DNA from: Actinomycetes bacterium
GTDB lineage: Bacteria > Actinomycetota > Thermoleophilia > BMS3ABIN01
Direction of reading: 5' to 3'
DNA: 44,606 nt
Assembly (NCBI GenBank): GCA_021785935.1
Contig: JAJYOG010000012.1
Location: 1-44,606 of the forward strand
Within the stretch, counting starts at the first letter, position 1. Each line of letters opens with the position of its first letter. Positions 15,696 to 24,880 of the stretch are shown in pieces. Under the pieces are notes generated by a model that was given only the letters and a program-made list of their open reading frames with translations, ran no database searches and was not told where the DNA came from. A program made the position numbers and the translations under genes.

Positions 15696-16411
15696 CGGAC
15701 GCCAATTACTACAATTATTACTTTTCCTCAAACGAGATCAAGGGAAGTTCCCAGCGCCTGCGCGCCCGCAGCGAACTCATCTACGAGCTGATCGAACCGC
15801 TGCTGCCGCTGAACGCTCCGGTGCTGGAGCTGGGCGTCGGCAAGGGACTGTTCGCGGAGACCTGCACTACTCACGGGCACCCCTATCATGGTGTTGAAGA
15901 CAACAGCGCCCAGTGCCACCAGCTGGAGGCTGACGGTTTCAAGGTCACCTGCGGCCGCGTGCCGCCGGTGCCACTGGAGCGGGGTAAGTTCGGCCTGATC
16001 TACAGCTCCCACCTGATCGAGCATCTGCCTGGCAGCCACGCCGTGCACGAACTCCTGACCGATTGCCAGCGGCTGCTGGCTCCCGGCGGAGTCCTGGCGC
16101 TGGTCTTCCCGGACATCATGTCGATGGGGAACCACTTCTGGAACGTCGATTACACGCACGCGTGGGCAACGACCGAAAGGCGAGTGTCGCAAGTGCTGGC
16201 TGACTCGGGCTACTCGGTCAGGGCCGTCCACAAGCTGCGCGGCCACCTGCGCGGCGGCCGGAAACTGCTGGCCGCGGCCGGCTCCCGGCCGATCGTCCTC
16301 AAGGCCGCGCACACGATCGCGCGCAATCCCGAGAAGCGCGACATCTATTACCGCGGCTGGCTCTATCTGCAGCGGGAGATCTTGCTGATAGCGGCGCCAA
16401 GGTCCGGCTGA
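15692..16411 (+). CDS. Class I SAM-dependent methyltransferase
   Basis: A 239-residue methyltransferase. Motif I is VLELGVGKGLFAE (about residues 46-58), followed by an acidic VEDNSAQCHQLE and a motif IV region (FGLIYSSHLIEHLPG) with the common HLIEH element of Methyltransf_11-like enzymes. ATGA overlap with the preceding GT2 places it in the same operon. The acceptor is unknown. Because a Wzt-type exporter with a carbohydrate-binding domain lies in the same region, O-methylation of the polysaccharide, perhaps at its end, is a reasonable but unproven role. Confidence 0.82.
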   Translation: MTDANYYNYYFSSNEIKGSSQRLRARSELIYELIEPLLPLNAPVLELGVGKGLFAETCTTHGHPYHGVEDNSAQCHQLEADGFKVTCGRVPPVPLERGKFGLIYSSHLIEHLPGSHAVHELLTDCQRLLAPGGVLALVFPDIMSMGNHFWNVDYTHAWATTERRVSQVLADSGYSVRAVHKLRGHLRGGRKLLAAAGSRPIVLKAAHTIARNPEKRDIYYRGWLYLQREILLIAAPRSG

Positions 16412-16454
16412 ATTTCACAAAGAGGGCGGGTAAATTCCTATTCCAATCAATAAG

Positions 16455-17687
16455 GTGAAAGACGCGGAAAAAGACGTAGAAAATACTGGCGTCACGGTTG
16501 AATGCATCCTCGTCAATTACAAATCCCCTTGGGAAATGCTCGAACGCTGCCTGCGATCGCTCAGGGACGCTAGCGGCGAGGCGCCACTCAAGGTTACCCT
16601 GATCGATAATGCATCCGGCGACGGCGTCATCGAGCGGGCGCGGAGCGACTTTCCTGATGTGCGGATCGTCGAAATGGGCCGGAATGCCGGCTTCGCGGCA
16701 GCGGTCAACCGGGGGCTCGATACAGTCGCGGGACCGATGGTGCTACTTTTAAATACCGATGCTGTGCTCACTCCGGGGGCACTGGGGACCATGGTGTCGG
16801 CTCTGGAGGCCGCCGACAGCAACTGCGCCGGCGTCGCTCCCAAGATGATGTCGAGCGCGCATGAGGGAGTTATCGATGCGATCGGCACGGTCATGCCCCC
16901 CAATGGCGCCGGTTTCAACCGCGGCATCGGCCAGTGCGACCTCGGACAGTACGACTCCCCCGAAGAAGTCGCGGGCGTCTGTTTTGGCGCTGCCCTCCTC
17001 CGGCGCAAGTTATTTGAACCGGACGGCGTCGGCCGTCTCTACGAAGGCTACTTTCTTTATTTCGAGGACTCCGACTGGTGCCACCGCGCCGCGGCCTGTG
17101 GCTACAGTTTTTTGACAGCCCCCGAGGCAGTGGTGCTGCATCTGCATTCCGGGGTTACCAGAAATGAGTCCCTGGCATTCAAGTACAAGCTGATCGAGCT
17201 GAACACTTTGCGGCTGGTGGTTCGCAACTTTGAAAGTCCCCTGCGAGCCGCGAGAGTCGTGGGCGCCCGTAGCGCCAGGCTGATTGCGCGCACGCTGATC
17301 CGGAGGAAATTTATTGGCGCCAACCTGGCGACACTGGCGCAGTTTGCCCGCGAGCTGCCGCGGCTGCTGGAAGAACGTAAGCGGCTGGGGCGGAAGAGAA
17401 CTGTTTCCGACGCCGGCATTTTCCAGCTGGCTGAAGGTGAAGACGCCTTCTTCGACACGGTCGATTACCGTCCTGACCGTTGCCTGGATTCGCTCATCGC
17501 TACATATGTGCGGCTGCTGCAACGCGAAAAGAATCCCGCGCACGGAAAGATCCTGGCGGCGCTTTATCGTTTGAGTCAGGAGCAGGTATCCGGGCGGGCG
17601 CCCTTGCTCGACCCGAAGACAGCCGAGCTTTTCGCCAGCGAATGTGAGTGCGTGCGGGCACTGCTGGACAGCGCCACCGTAAGCTGA
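16455..17687 (+). CDS. Glycosyltransferase family 2, rhamnosyltransferase-like (WbbL type)
   Basis: A 410-residue GT2. It has CILVNYKSPWEMLERCL, TLIDNASGDG, the GRNAGFAAAVNRGL motif, LLLNTDAVL (DxD-type) and GYFLYFEDSDWCHRA, the acidic ED(x)DW catalytic region of WbbL-like rhamnosyltransferases. The C-terminal 130 residues are basic and helical and may contact the membrane. The start is GTG with no clear RBS, 43 bases after the methyltransferase. It is clearly paralogous to the minus-strand GT2 at 19843-21054: both share GIGQ, GQYD and CFGAALxRR blocks in the same order. Last gene of the plus-strand arm; no terminator was recognised before the convergent gene. Confidence 0.87.
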   Translation: MKDAEKDVENTGVTVECILVNYKSPWEMLERCLRSLRDASGEAPLKVTLIDNASGDGVIERARSDFPDVRIVEMGRNAGFAAAVNRGLDTVAGPMVLLLNTDAVLTPGALGTMVSALEAADSNCAGVAPKMMSSAHEGVIDAIGTVMPPNGAGFNRGIGQCDLGQYDSPEEVAGVCFGAALLRRKLFEPDGVGRLYEGYFLYFEDSDWCHRAAACGYSFLTAPEAVVLHLHSGVTRNESLAFKYKLIELNTLRLVVRNFESPLRAARVVGARSARLIARTLIRRKFIGANLATLAQFARELPRLLEERKRLGRKRTVSDAGIFQLAEGEDAFFDTVDYRPDRCLDSLIATYVRLLQREKNPAHGKILAALYRLSQEQVSGRAPLLDPKTAELFASECECVRALLDSATVS

Positions 17688-17750
17688 ACCCCGCTAACAT
17701 CACTGCGAAAATTCGCGTCCCACCAGAATGCCATCCCCGACTCGCAGTCG

Positions 17751-19880
17751 CTACTTTTTCCTCTGATAAAAATAGGCGCCGTCTTTGTTGAAGCCGGCCA
17801 TCTGCTCCAGGCATGAGAACCGCGATTCATCGGGCCGGTAGCTGAAGGCGAAGTTGGTAATGCCCGCCTCCCGAAGGGCCGGTGCGCAGGGATCGACCGT
17901 CACAGCGAAGCGATCCTGATAAAAGAGCGTGAATACGGCTCCCGCCGAACTCGGAGCGCCGGCATCAGCTGAAACCGCCTCCCCCAGGTCGTTAAGACCG
18001 GGCTCCAAAAAAACGATCAGGCTGTAACGGTTGTAGACATTCTGATTGTTGCCATCGGGATCGAGATGGCGAAAGAACTCCATGTCTGGTGTGTACTGGT
18101 AGCCATTGGCGATATCCAGACCGGACGTCTTCAGGAAGCTGGACAGGAAAATATTGCCGTAAACCAGCCATCTTGAACCGGGTGATTGGTCCTTGACGGC
18201 AACTCCTTCCTTATACACATCCTGATTGAAAATAGCGCCCATGCCCGCCATCACGGGATGGGTCCGTATATTGGGCAGGGTCGCCAGCAATATCAGAATC
18301 ATGAACGCCAGCTTCCGGCGGCTTAACAAGGTATAGGAAATGACAGCGAAAACTGCCGCCATCGGCAGAAGGTACCGGAAACGGAAGAAGTCGCCGGTGT
18401 CGCGCTTGAGTATGACGGCATATGTCAGTAAAGCGACGAACGCGAGCATGGACGCGGCGATATAGAAGAGTTTGTCTTCCCGCCTGCGCTCCGCCTCATC
18501 GGGATCGCCGCTCCCGGCAACCTCCGGCTTGCCACCATGTTCCTCGCTCCCTGATTCCTCACTCCCGGCCAGGTAAATCATGACCAACAACACGCTGCCG
18601 ATGCCAAGCCCCAGCAATGCCCGCTGCGGGGGAACGTAACTGAGCAGGCTGATTCTGGCCACGATCGCGGGGATCTTAACCAGCGTCCAGACTGTCAACG
18701 CCAACAGGTAGATCGAGAGCGTGCCGACTAACAGGCGGCTGCGACGGTTGCGAAGCCGGTTCCAGGCCGCAACCAGCATCACCACTGGAAACAACAGAAT
18801 GAAATTGCTGGCCTCGCTGGCGTTGTTCCAACTCGACGGCAGGCTGTCCTCATTCCATGGAACTCCCGTGAATCCGGAAAACAGGTGGGCGATTCCCACT
18901 GTTCCGCCAACCGCGACACGCTTGCCCGGATAGATGGTATTAGTGATTGACTCTATCGTTTGCCTGGTATCGCGATAGAAAAATCCCATGACCACAGCGA
19001 CGATAATGCCCGCAAACACCACCGCCACCACCCGTACCGGAAACCGCCGCCAGAGCCGCTGCCGGTTTTCCGGATCGAGTAGAAAACCGGCAAGCAGGGC
19101 GGTGAGAAGAAAACCCAGGACGATCTGGAAGGGAGGATAAAAAACAATAACGAAATTGACGCCGAAGAGAACCAGCAGCAGCCAGGCAATAACAACTTGC
19201 CAGGCTTTCCTCGAGATTAAAATGTAGACCGTGGCTATAAAGACCAAAATGAATGCAATCACCGTCTCCGGAATGATCGTAGAGAACCACCATTGAATAT
19301 AGCCGGAGAGAAAAAGCCAGAGGGCGCCGCCCGCCGACAGCCAGAAATTACTGCGCGTGACCAACATCATCAGCAAAAACGAAGCCGCCAGCAGTCCGAA
19401 AACCCGGTAACACCAGAAAAAGGAAAAACCGCGCTCGACGCCGAGGGTGAAATAGCCCCAGTTATACGGCCGGAAGGCCGTGGAAAAGTGCTTGACCGGC
19501 AGGCTCATAAGCAATGTGTCCTCGTGCGTCCCGACGTTGGTGTTCTGGACCGGATAGCCGTGCTGGTACTGTGAAATCACATACGGCGTGAAGACCAGCC
19601 ACTCGTCGCTCCTGATCTCTTCTGGTGAGCCCAGAAGCAAGCCGTTATCGCTGGAGGGTTGGGGCAGTTTTTGATCCCAGATGGCGATGGAGGATCCACT
19701 GATGTTGAAAGCAACACAGAGGATGAATGCCGCCAGCAGGAAGCCCAGCAGCAGCAGGGAGCGATGATCGAACCGTATGAGGCCCTCCTCGCCCAGCCTG
19801 CCACCGGCGAGGTTGAGCCTCTCTTTTAGTACCAGCGGTCTGTTAGCCGTCGCCGTCAACGGCCTTGATCTTGGCGGCAA
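17751..19880 (-). CDS. Large polytopic membrane protein, GT-C/YfhO-like
   Basis: A 709-residue integral membrane protein with about 12 helices. After the first helix (about 44-64) comes a large extracytoplasmic loop with LGSPEEIRSDEWLVFTPY, a block I associate with actinobacterial GT-C-like envelope proteins of unknown activity. A C-terminal soluble region of about 150 residues follows. This layout matches GT-C glycosyltransferases that use polyprenyl-phosphate sugars outside the membrane, but no catalytic DxD/ExD is securely identified. The start is uncertain: TTG at 19880 overlaps the upstream GT2 by 38 bases, and a second TTG at 19859 has AAGG nearby. Distal gene of the minus-strand operon that begins with the ABC permease. 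Confidence 0.7.
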   Translation of the reverse strand: MPPRSRPLTATANRPLVLKERLNLAGGRLGEEGLIRFDHRSLLLLGFLLAAFILCVAFNISGSSIAIWDQKLPQPSSDNGLLLGSPEEIRSDEWLVFTPYVISQYQHGYPVQNTNVGTHEDTLLMSLPVKHFSTAFRPYNWGYFTLGVERGFSFFWCYRVFGLLAASFLLMMLVTRSNFWLSAGGALWLFLSGYIQWWFSTIIPETVIAFILVFIATVYILISRKAWQVVIAWLLLVLFGVNFVIVFYPPFQIVLGFLLTALLAGFLLDPENRQRLWRRFPVRVVAVVFAGIIVAVVMGFFYRDTRQTIESITNTIYPGKRVAVGGTVGIAHLFSGFTGVPWNEDSLPSSWNNASEASNFILLFPVVMLVAAWNRLRNRRSRLLVGTLSIYLLALTVWTLVKIPAIVARISLLSYVPPQRALLGLGIGSVLLVMIYLAGSEESGSEEHGGKPEVAGSGDPDEAERRREDKLFYIAASMLAFVALLTYAVILKRDTGDFFRFRYLLPMAAVFAVISYTLLSRRKLAFMILILLATLPNIRTHPVMAGMGAIFNQDVYKEGVAVKDQSPGSRWLVYGNIFLSSFLKTSGLDIANGYQYTPDMEFFRHLDPDGNNQNVYNRYSLIVFLEPGLNDLGEAVSADAGAPSSAGAVFTLFYQDRFAVTVDPCAPALREAGITNFAFSYRPDESRFSCLEQMAGFNKDGAYFYQRKK

Positions 19881-21054
19881 AATCGAGCACGTGCTTTGGC
19901 TGGCCCACCAGCAGCTGGCCCAGGCGCCGGGTTAAGACGGCCCTGTCAAACCTGAGCTTGCTTTTGTTAAGCGCGTCGAGGCCCTTCCAGACGCCGAGAG
20001 CCTCCTCTTCGCCGGTTACGGTATAGAGGCGGCGATAGGCGGTGCTCAGAGTGTCGAGCGTATACTCGGGGCTGTATCCGGATGGATTGAAATAGGGAAC
20101 CTCGCCGTATGAATATTTGAGGATATCCAGATCCCTGACACGGCGGCGCTTTTGAATCTCCCAGCGCTTGGGCAGCAGGCGGGGAAGATCGATCAGAAAT
20201 TCGAAGATGATCCGGGCGCTCACAAGGGCGCTGCCCGAACGGCGGGAGGTCGCGTGCCGCAGATGCGTGCGCAGCCTGAGGAGCGGTATCTCGACCGCCT
20301 GGCGCCGCTGGTAGTCCTTAACCACGGTGCGCAGCAGGTTCAGTTCGATCAGCTTGAACTTAAAGCTGTAGTTCTTGTCCTTGACGCTGGCTGAATGTTC
20401 GTGATGGACAACCGCCGCCGGCGCCGTGAAAAATTTCTCCCCCATGAGATTGGCGCGGAAGCACCAGTCGAAATCCTCAAAGTACATGAAATAGGATTCG
20501 TCCAGCGGTCCGACATTGCCTGGTTCGAAAGCCCTGCGCCTGATTAAGGCCGCGCCGAAACAGGCGCCGAAAACCCTCTCGCTCATGTCGTACTGCCCGA
20601 CATCAGGCTGACCGATTCCCTGATTGAAAGCACCGGCATTATCGCCCAGGGCGGTGCCGACACTATCAAATATCTGCGGTAAGTCAGCAAGCAGGATTTT
20701 GGGCGCCACGCCGACAATGCCGGGATCGCCTTCGGCTACAGCCACCATCTCGCTCACGCAGCCGGGCTCGACCACGGTATCGAAATTGAGAAGGTAGACG
20801 TAGTCGGCGCCGGCCGCTTTGGCTACGCCCCGGTTAATCCCTCCGGAAAAGCCGTAGTTGCGATCCAGGGTAACGATCTCGACATCCGGATGCGCCGCCG
20901 CGACCTCATCGAGGATGTCCACACTGGAACCATTGTCCACCAGGATCACCCGGTGGTTATCATATGTCTGCGCCCTCAGGGATTCCAGACATTTGAGCAT
21001 GGTTTCCAGAGGCGCGTTGTAATTTAGAACTATGGTGCAGACCGACGGTTGCAC
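19843..21054 (-). CDS. Glycosyltransferase family 2, rhamnosyltransferase-like (WbbL type)
   Basis: A 403-residue GT2 paralogous to the gene at 16455-17687. It has CTIVLNYNAPLETMLKCL, LVDNGSSVDI, RNYGFSGGINRG, LLNFDTVVEPG and SYFMYFEDFDWCFRA (acidic catalytic segment), then a basic helical tail. The GTG start overlaps the preceding TAG by one base (TAGTG), so translation is probably coupled. The relation to the other GT2 suggests addition of the same or a similar deoxy-sugar at two linkage positions. Sugar identity is inferred from family resemblance only. Confidence 0.87.
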   Translation of the reverse strand: MQPSVCTIVLNYNAPLETMLKCLESLRAQTYDNHRVILVDNGSSVDILDEVAAAHPDVEIVTLDRNYGFSGGINRGVAKAAGADYVYLLNFDTVVEPGCVSEMVAVAEGDPGIVGVAPKILLADLPQIFDSVGTALGDNAGAFNQGIGQPDVGQYDMSERVFGACFGAALIRRRAFEPGNVGPLDESYFMYFEDFDWCFRANLMGEKFFTAPAAVVHHEHSASVKDKNYSFKFKLIELNLLRTVVKDYQRRQAVEIPLLRLRTHLRHATSRRSGSALVSARIIFEFLIDLPRLLPKRWEIQKRRRVRDLDILKYSYGEVPYFNPSGYSPEYTLDTLSTAYRRLYTVTGEEEALGVWKGLDALNKSKLRFDRAVLTRRLGQLLVGQPKHVLDFAAKIKAVDGDG

Positions 21055-22160
21055 TATGCCACCTTTCCCAGTAACTGTTGGTATTCCTTAACGGCGCGGT
21101 CCCAGCGAAACCGCTCGCTGTTGGCGAGCGCGGCGGCGCCCATATCCGCCCTCAGTCCTTCGTCGCCGGCCAGACGCATGATTGCTTTTTCCATCTCATC
21201 CATGCCGGCGCCCAGAAAGCCGGACGACCCGTCGGCGACTACCTCGGGGTGTGCCCCTATTTTAAGGCCGACCACGGGCTTGCCGAAAGATTGGGCTTCG
21301 ACAATCGGCAGGTCGAAACCTTCCCAGCGGGAAGCGGTAACATAGATATCGCTGGCGGCAAATATCGCCGGCATCTGCTCCGCGGGCGCGTTTGCGAGCA
21401 CCAGCACTCCCTCACCTTCCAGCCAGGCGCGCTCCTCCTCGCCGCCAAAGCCTGCCATCAGCAGCCGTATGGCCGGGTTCTGGGTCCGTAGCCGCCGGTA
21501 CATGTCGACCAGCTGGGCGGTTCCCTTGTATGGCTGGTGATGGGCCGCAAGCCGTCCCACGTAAAGCATCAGCACTTCATCGCCGGCGACTCCCAGCTCC
21601 GAGCGCAGTGACTGGCGCCCGTTTTCAGAGTCATCTGCCCGCTGAGGATAATGGTCGGCGCCGTTATAGATGACACTGGTCCTGGACCTGAGCCCAGCCG
21701 GCAGCTCCTGACGCAGATATTCGGAAACGGTCACGATCCGGCGAGCATACCTCAAGTATAAATGTTGGTGCAAAAAATTAAGATAGGCGAAATTGGCTCT
21801 GATCTTCCAGGGAAAACCCTCCGTGGATGAAACCCCGTGGTCCACCGCCACCGCCGGCGTCTTCAGACGCGGCAGATAGGAAAAATAGGGAAATGTCTCA
21901 ATAAAGTAAACATCGTTTTTTTCCTCATTGATGAATCGCAGGTGCCGCTGGGCTGAAAGCTCGTAGCGCGGAAAGAATGAATATGCCGGCGTCGGGATCA
22001 GCTTCAGCCGGTAGCCTCCGGAGTCGAGAGTCTCGTCGGTAACGCTGGCGTAAACTGTGACCTCGTGCCCGTTGGCCGCCAGCCCACCGGCGACCCGGTC
22101 GATAACCAGGTCCACGCCAAAACCGCGCAGCATCCGCTCGGTGATGAAACCGATCCTCAC
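21054..22160 (-). CDS. Glycosyltransferase family 4
   Basis: A 368-residue GT-B enzyme: N-terminal RIGFITERMLRGFGVDLVIDRVAGGLAANGHEV, a central IYNGADHYP, LMLYVGRLAAHHQPYKGTAQL, and the EX7E-type ASRWEGFDLPIVEAQSFGKPVVG region. The GTG start sits in a GTGA overlap with the upstream GT4 stop. It belongs to the tightly packed minus-strand operon of exporter plus transferases. Donor and acceptor cannot be assigned. Confidence 0.88.
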   Translation of the reverse strand: MRIGFITERMLRGFGVDLVIDRVAGGLAANGHEVTVYASVTDETLDSGGYRLKLIPTPAYSFFPRYELSAQRHLRFINEEKNDVYFIETFPYFSYLPRLKTPAVAVDHGVSSTEGFPWKIRANFAYLNFLHQHLYLRYARRIVTVSEYLRQELPAGLRSRTSVIYNGADHYPQRADDSENGRQSLRSELGVAGDEVLMLYVGRLAAHHQPYKGTAQLVDMYRRLRTQNPAIRLLMAGFGGEEERAWLEGEGVLVLANAPAEQMPAIFAASDIYVTASRWEGFDLPIVEAQSFGKPVVGLKIGAHPEVVADGSSGFLGAGMDEMEKAIMRLAGDEGLRADMGAAALANSERFRWDRAVKEYQQLLGKVA

Positions 22161-23563
22161 TCAGCCGTGCCTTTTTCCGGAAGAATTTTCTGGAGATGCT
22201 CGATCGCCAGATCCTTGTCCTTCACCATCCTCTTCAGGTTCTCGATGTGGCCGTCCTTCTCGATCACCATTTCCCAGAGTGTCTGAACATGATCGTCCTT
22301 GCGCCTGACCAGATCCCAGAAGCTGCCCTTATCCAGGCTCTGGCGCGGCGCCGGCTGCACCGCGGGGTCATACCCGGCGAGCCTGCGGCCGATGGCGGCG
22401 GCGGCATTTTTCCAGGTAAACCCGGGCGCCACCCGGCGCAGATTTTCACGGCAGCTTTCCCTGAAGCCATCATCGTCGACTAGCTTTTCGATTGCGCCGG
22501 CATACGCCTGGGCGTCACCGGAAGCCACGACGATGCCCAGCTGTCTGGCTTCGATAAGATCGCTGAGGCTGTCCCCAGCGGTGGAGACAACCGGCAGGCC
22601 GGCCCAGATGCAGTCGAGGATTCTGGTCCGGAATGAGAACCGGGTTTCGATATGGGGCAGGTTGGCGCTGGCCCCGAGGTCGGATTCCAGCAGATAGTTC
22701 ACCCGGTCCTCGTACTCGACCCACTTGTCGTTGAAGATGACGCTCTCGCCGAAGACGCCCAGCTCGCGGCTGAGAGCAACCGCCTCGTCATAGGCGCGCA
22801 TAGCCGGAACCTGAGGATCCGGATGGCGCGCGCCCAGGAAAAATAGCTTAATATCATTTCTCTTTTGTGACAGTAAGGCCGCGGCCCGGATCGGCGTCAA
22901 CGGGTCCAGCCAGTTATAGATGCCACCGCCCCAGAGAAGCACCTTGTCGTCAGCGGCGACTCCCGAATACACTCCCTTGAGCACCTTGCCCGTCGCCCGC
23001 GGCGCCTCCTCGGGAAAACCGAAGGGAACGACATCGATCAGGCGGCGCAGGTCGGGATCATCCCCGAAAGCATCCGGCGTCACCCGGCCCGCCGCCGCCA
23101 GCCAGCCAAGCCAGAAATGACGCTGGCGCTCGGAGGCGCAGATGAAGAAGTCGCCCGCCGCGAGCTTGTCGGCGGTCGCCATCAAAACCTTCCCCTGCGT
23201 TTCCAGCTGTTCTTCCACGTCACCGGACTCATAAGTCACCAGCGCCTCGAGAGCTAGCGGCACGTAGAGATCGACGATGAGAAACTTGCCCAGCCGCTTG
23301 AGATCGGGGTGACGATTCAAGGTAAATCCCTGGCAGAGGATGACGTCGCAGCCGGCTAGCGCCTGGTCCAGATCCCGCTCGGCAACCGCGGCCAGTTCGA
23401 AACCATCAGGCTCGAGCGACGAGCCCTCCGGCGCATAAAGAGTTACTTCAAATTCCTCCGAGAGCGCTCCCGCCAGCTCCCAGCAACGGATCGCCGGACC
23501 GGCCATCGACTTGCCGATGGGCTGGTAGCAGATTATTCCCAGTTTCAGCCGCGCTTCGGTCAT
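22157..23563 (-). CDS. Glycosyltransferase family 4 with C-terminal coiled coil
   Basis: A 468-residue GT4-like protein: KLGIICYQPIGKSMAGPAIRCWELA at the N-terminus, VLLWGGGIYNWLDPLTPIRAA at the start of the second domain, and ANLPHIETRFSFRTRILDCIWAGLPVV as the nucleotide-binding region. The last 50 residues (KDDHVQTLWEMVIEKDGHIENLKRM) are a charged heptad-like helix absent from ordinary GT4 proteins, possibly for oligomerisation or docking with the adjacent exporter. Related fused or tailed transferases occur beside Wzm/Wzt exporters. ATGA overlap with the ATPase gene. Confidence 0.82.
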   Translation of the reverse strand: MTEARLKLGIICYQPIGKSMAGPAIRCWELAGALSEEFEVTLYAPEGSSLEPDGFELAAVAERDLDQALAGCDVILCQGFTLNRHPDLKRLGKFLIVDLYVPLALEALVTYESGDVEEQLETQGKVLMATADKLAAGDFFICASERQRHFWLGWLAAAGRVTPDAFGDDPDLRRLIDVVPFGFPEEAPRATGKVLKGVYSGVAADDKVLLWGGGIYNWLDPLTPIRAAALLSQKRNDIKLFFLGARHPDPQVPAMRAYDEAVALSRELGVFGESVIFNDKWVEYEDRVNYLLESDLGASANLPHIETRFSFRTRILDCIWAGLPVVSTAGDSLSDLIEARQLGIVVASGDAQAYAGAIEKLVDDDGFRESCRENLRRVAPGFTWKNAAAAIGRRLAGYDPAVQPAPRQSLDKGSFWDLVRRKDDHVQTLWEMVIEKDGHIENLKRMVKDKDLAIEHLQKILPEKGTAE

Positions 23564-24879
23564 GCCTCGTCCCCCGCTTCCCCCGCTTCCCCCGCTTCCA
23601 GCCGCCCCGTTCCCTTTCCTCCCGCTCCTATATCCTCTTTATCCAATTTCTCTTCCCCCGGTTGCCATCCGGACCATTGATGATCCAGGTGCATCAGACC
23701 TACCTCTACATCCGGACCCTCGACCACGCGAAATTCAAAACGGCGGTTATGGTAATCGTAATTCTCGCTGGCATCGCCGTTATGCAGCGAAACCGAGACC
23801 TGGTAACTTCCCGGCAGAAGCGGCAAACGGTCGACCTCGAACCAGACCTCGCCCTCCCCTTTGAGGAAAGCCGGCGCCGGCCCCTCCTCCAGAGTATTGA
23901 CGCCAAAAATGTGCACGCCGTCGTGTCGGTGAATCGACATGCCGATGACGGGATCTTCCGCGTGTTCGCGGTCACTGTAGGCAATCCTGATCCTGAACTT
24001 ATCTCCGGTCTCGAAAATATGCTTTTGCTCACCGTCGGCGCCGCACAGTCTGACCTCGGTGATCTCGGCGCGTCCGGTTCCCCAACGATTCTCGTCGCGA
24101 TCCTCACCTTTAAAGGATGACAACCGCTCCTCCTCCTGCTCGTTAACGTGCCAGAGGTAATAATCGATGACCTTGTCCACGGCGCCCTGCGCCTTGATCT
24201 CGCCCTTGTCAAGCCAAAGAGCCTCATCGCAAAAGCTGCGGATGGAGTCGAGGCTGTGCGATACAAACATGATGGTCTTGCCTTCACCCTTGAACCTGTC
24301 CATGCGGTCAAGGCACTTGCGCTGGAAAGACTCGTCGCCGACGGCAAAGACCTCGTCGATGAGGATGATGTCGGGGTCGACATTCACGGCCACCGAGAAA
24401 GCCAGGCGCAGGAACATGCCCGACGAATAAGTCTTGGCGGGAGCATCGACAAACTCCTCCATGCCGGCAAAGGCCACAATCTCATCAAAGCGTTCGTCGA
24501 CCACTTCGCGGGAAAGGCCCATGATGGCGCCATCGAGGTAGATATTCTCGCGGCCGGTAAAATCTGGATGGAATCCCGCGCCCAGCTCCAGTAGCGCCGA
24601 GACCCGGCCGTTGACCTCGACGCTGCCGCTGGTGGGCCGCGAGGTGCCGGCGATGAGTTTGAGCATCGTGCTCTTGCCCGAACCGTTGGCGCCGATGATG
24701 CCAAGAGTCTGGCCCGGAGTAACATCAAAGCTGACGTGGTCGAGAGCGTTGATCTTCTCCTCGAAGATCCTCTGCCTCAGGAACAGCTCCTTGAGCGTGC
24801 GCCCCTTCTCGTGACGCACGCGGTACTGTTTGACCACATCTTTTATGGTTACGGCGGGAAGCGCCGCGTCCTTGTCCAC
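23560..24879 (-). CDS. Polysaccharide ABC exporter ATPase, Wzt type with C-terminal carbohydrate-binding domain
   Basis: A 439-residue protein. Residues 1-250 are an ABC ATPase: Walker A GANGSGKST (63-71), signature YSSGMFLRLAFS and Walker B IILIDEVFAVGDE, with the longer N-terminal KQYRVRHEKGRTLKE region typical of TagH/Wzt. Residues about 265-405 form a Wzt_C-like beta domain (ITEVRLCGADGEQKHIFETGDKFRIRI, FEVDRLPLLPGSYQVSVSLHN), which in O8/O9a systems binds the modified non-reducing end of the glycan before export. The Glu/Ala/Gly tail comes from a 9-bp triplicate. GTG start. It pairs with the permease immediately upstream. Confidence 0.92.
   Translation of the reverse strand: MDKDAALPAVTIKDVVKQYRVRHEKGRTLKELFLRQRIFEEKINALDHVSFDVTPGQTLGIIGANGSGKSTMLKLIAGTSRPTSGSVEVNGRVSALLELGAGFHPDFTGRENIYLDGAIMGLSREVVDERFDEIVAFAGMEEFVDAPAKTYSSGMFLRLAFSVAVNVDPDIILIDEVFAVGDESFQRKCLDRMDRFKGEGKTIMFVSHSLDSIRSFCDEALWLDKGEIKAQGAVDKVIDYYLWHVNEQEEERLSSFKGEDRDENRWGTGRAEITEVRLCGADGEQKHIFETGDKFRIRIAYSDREHAEDPVIGMSIHRHDGVHIFGVNTLEEGPAPAFLKGEGEVWFEVDRLPLLPGSYQVSVSLHNGDASENYDYHNRRFEFRVVEGPDVEVGLMHLDHQWSGWQPGEEKLDKEDIGAGGKGTGRLEAGEAGEAGDEA
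23571..23597 (-). repeat. 9-bp x 3 tandem repeat encoding the Wzt tail
   Basis: Three exact in-frame copies of CCCCCGCTT (plus strand) encode the repeated Glu-Ala-Gly residues at the C-terminus of the ATPase, eight bases from the next gene's start. Copy-number change would not shift the frame. Confidence 0.85.
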
Positions 24880-24880
24880 C

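Noticed and set aside
17688-17750. Bidirectional terminator between the convergent arms
   Set aside because: Only GCGAAAATTCGC (a 5-bp stem with a 2-base loop) is present, too small and without flanking T tracts.
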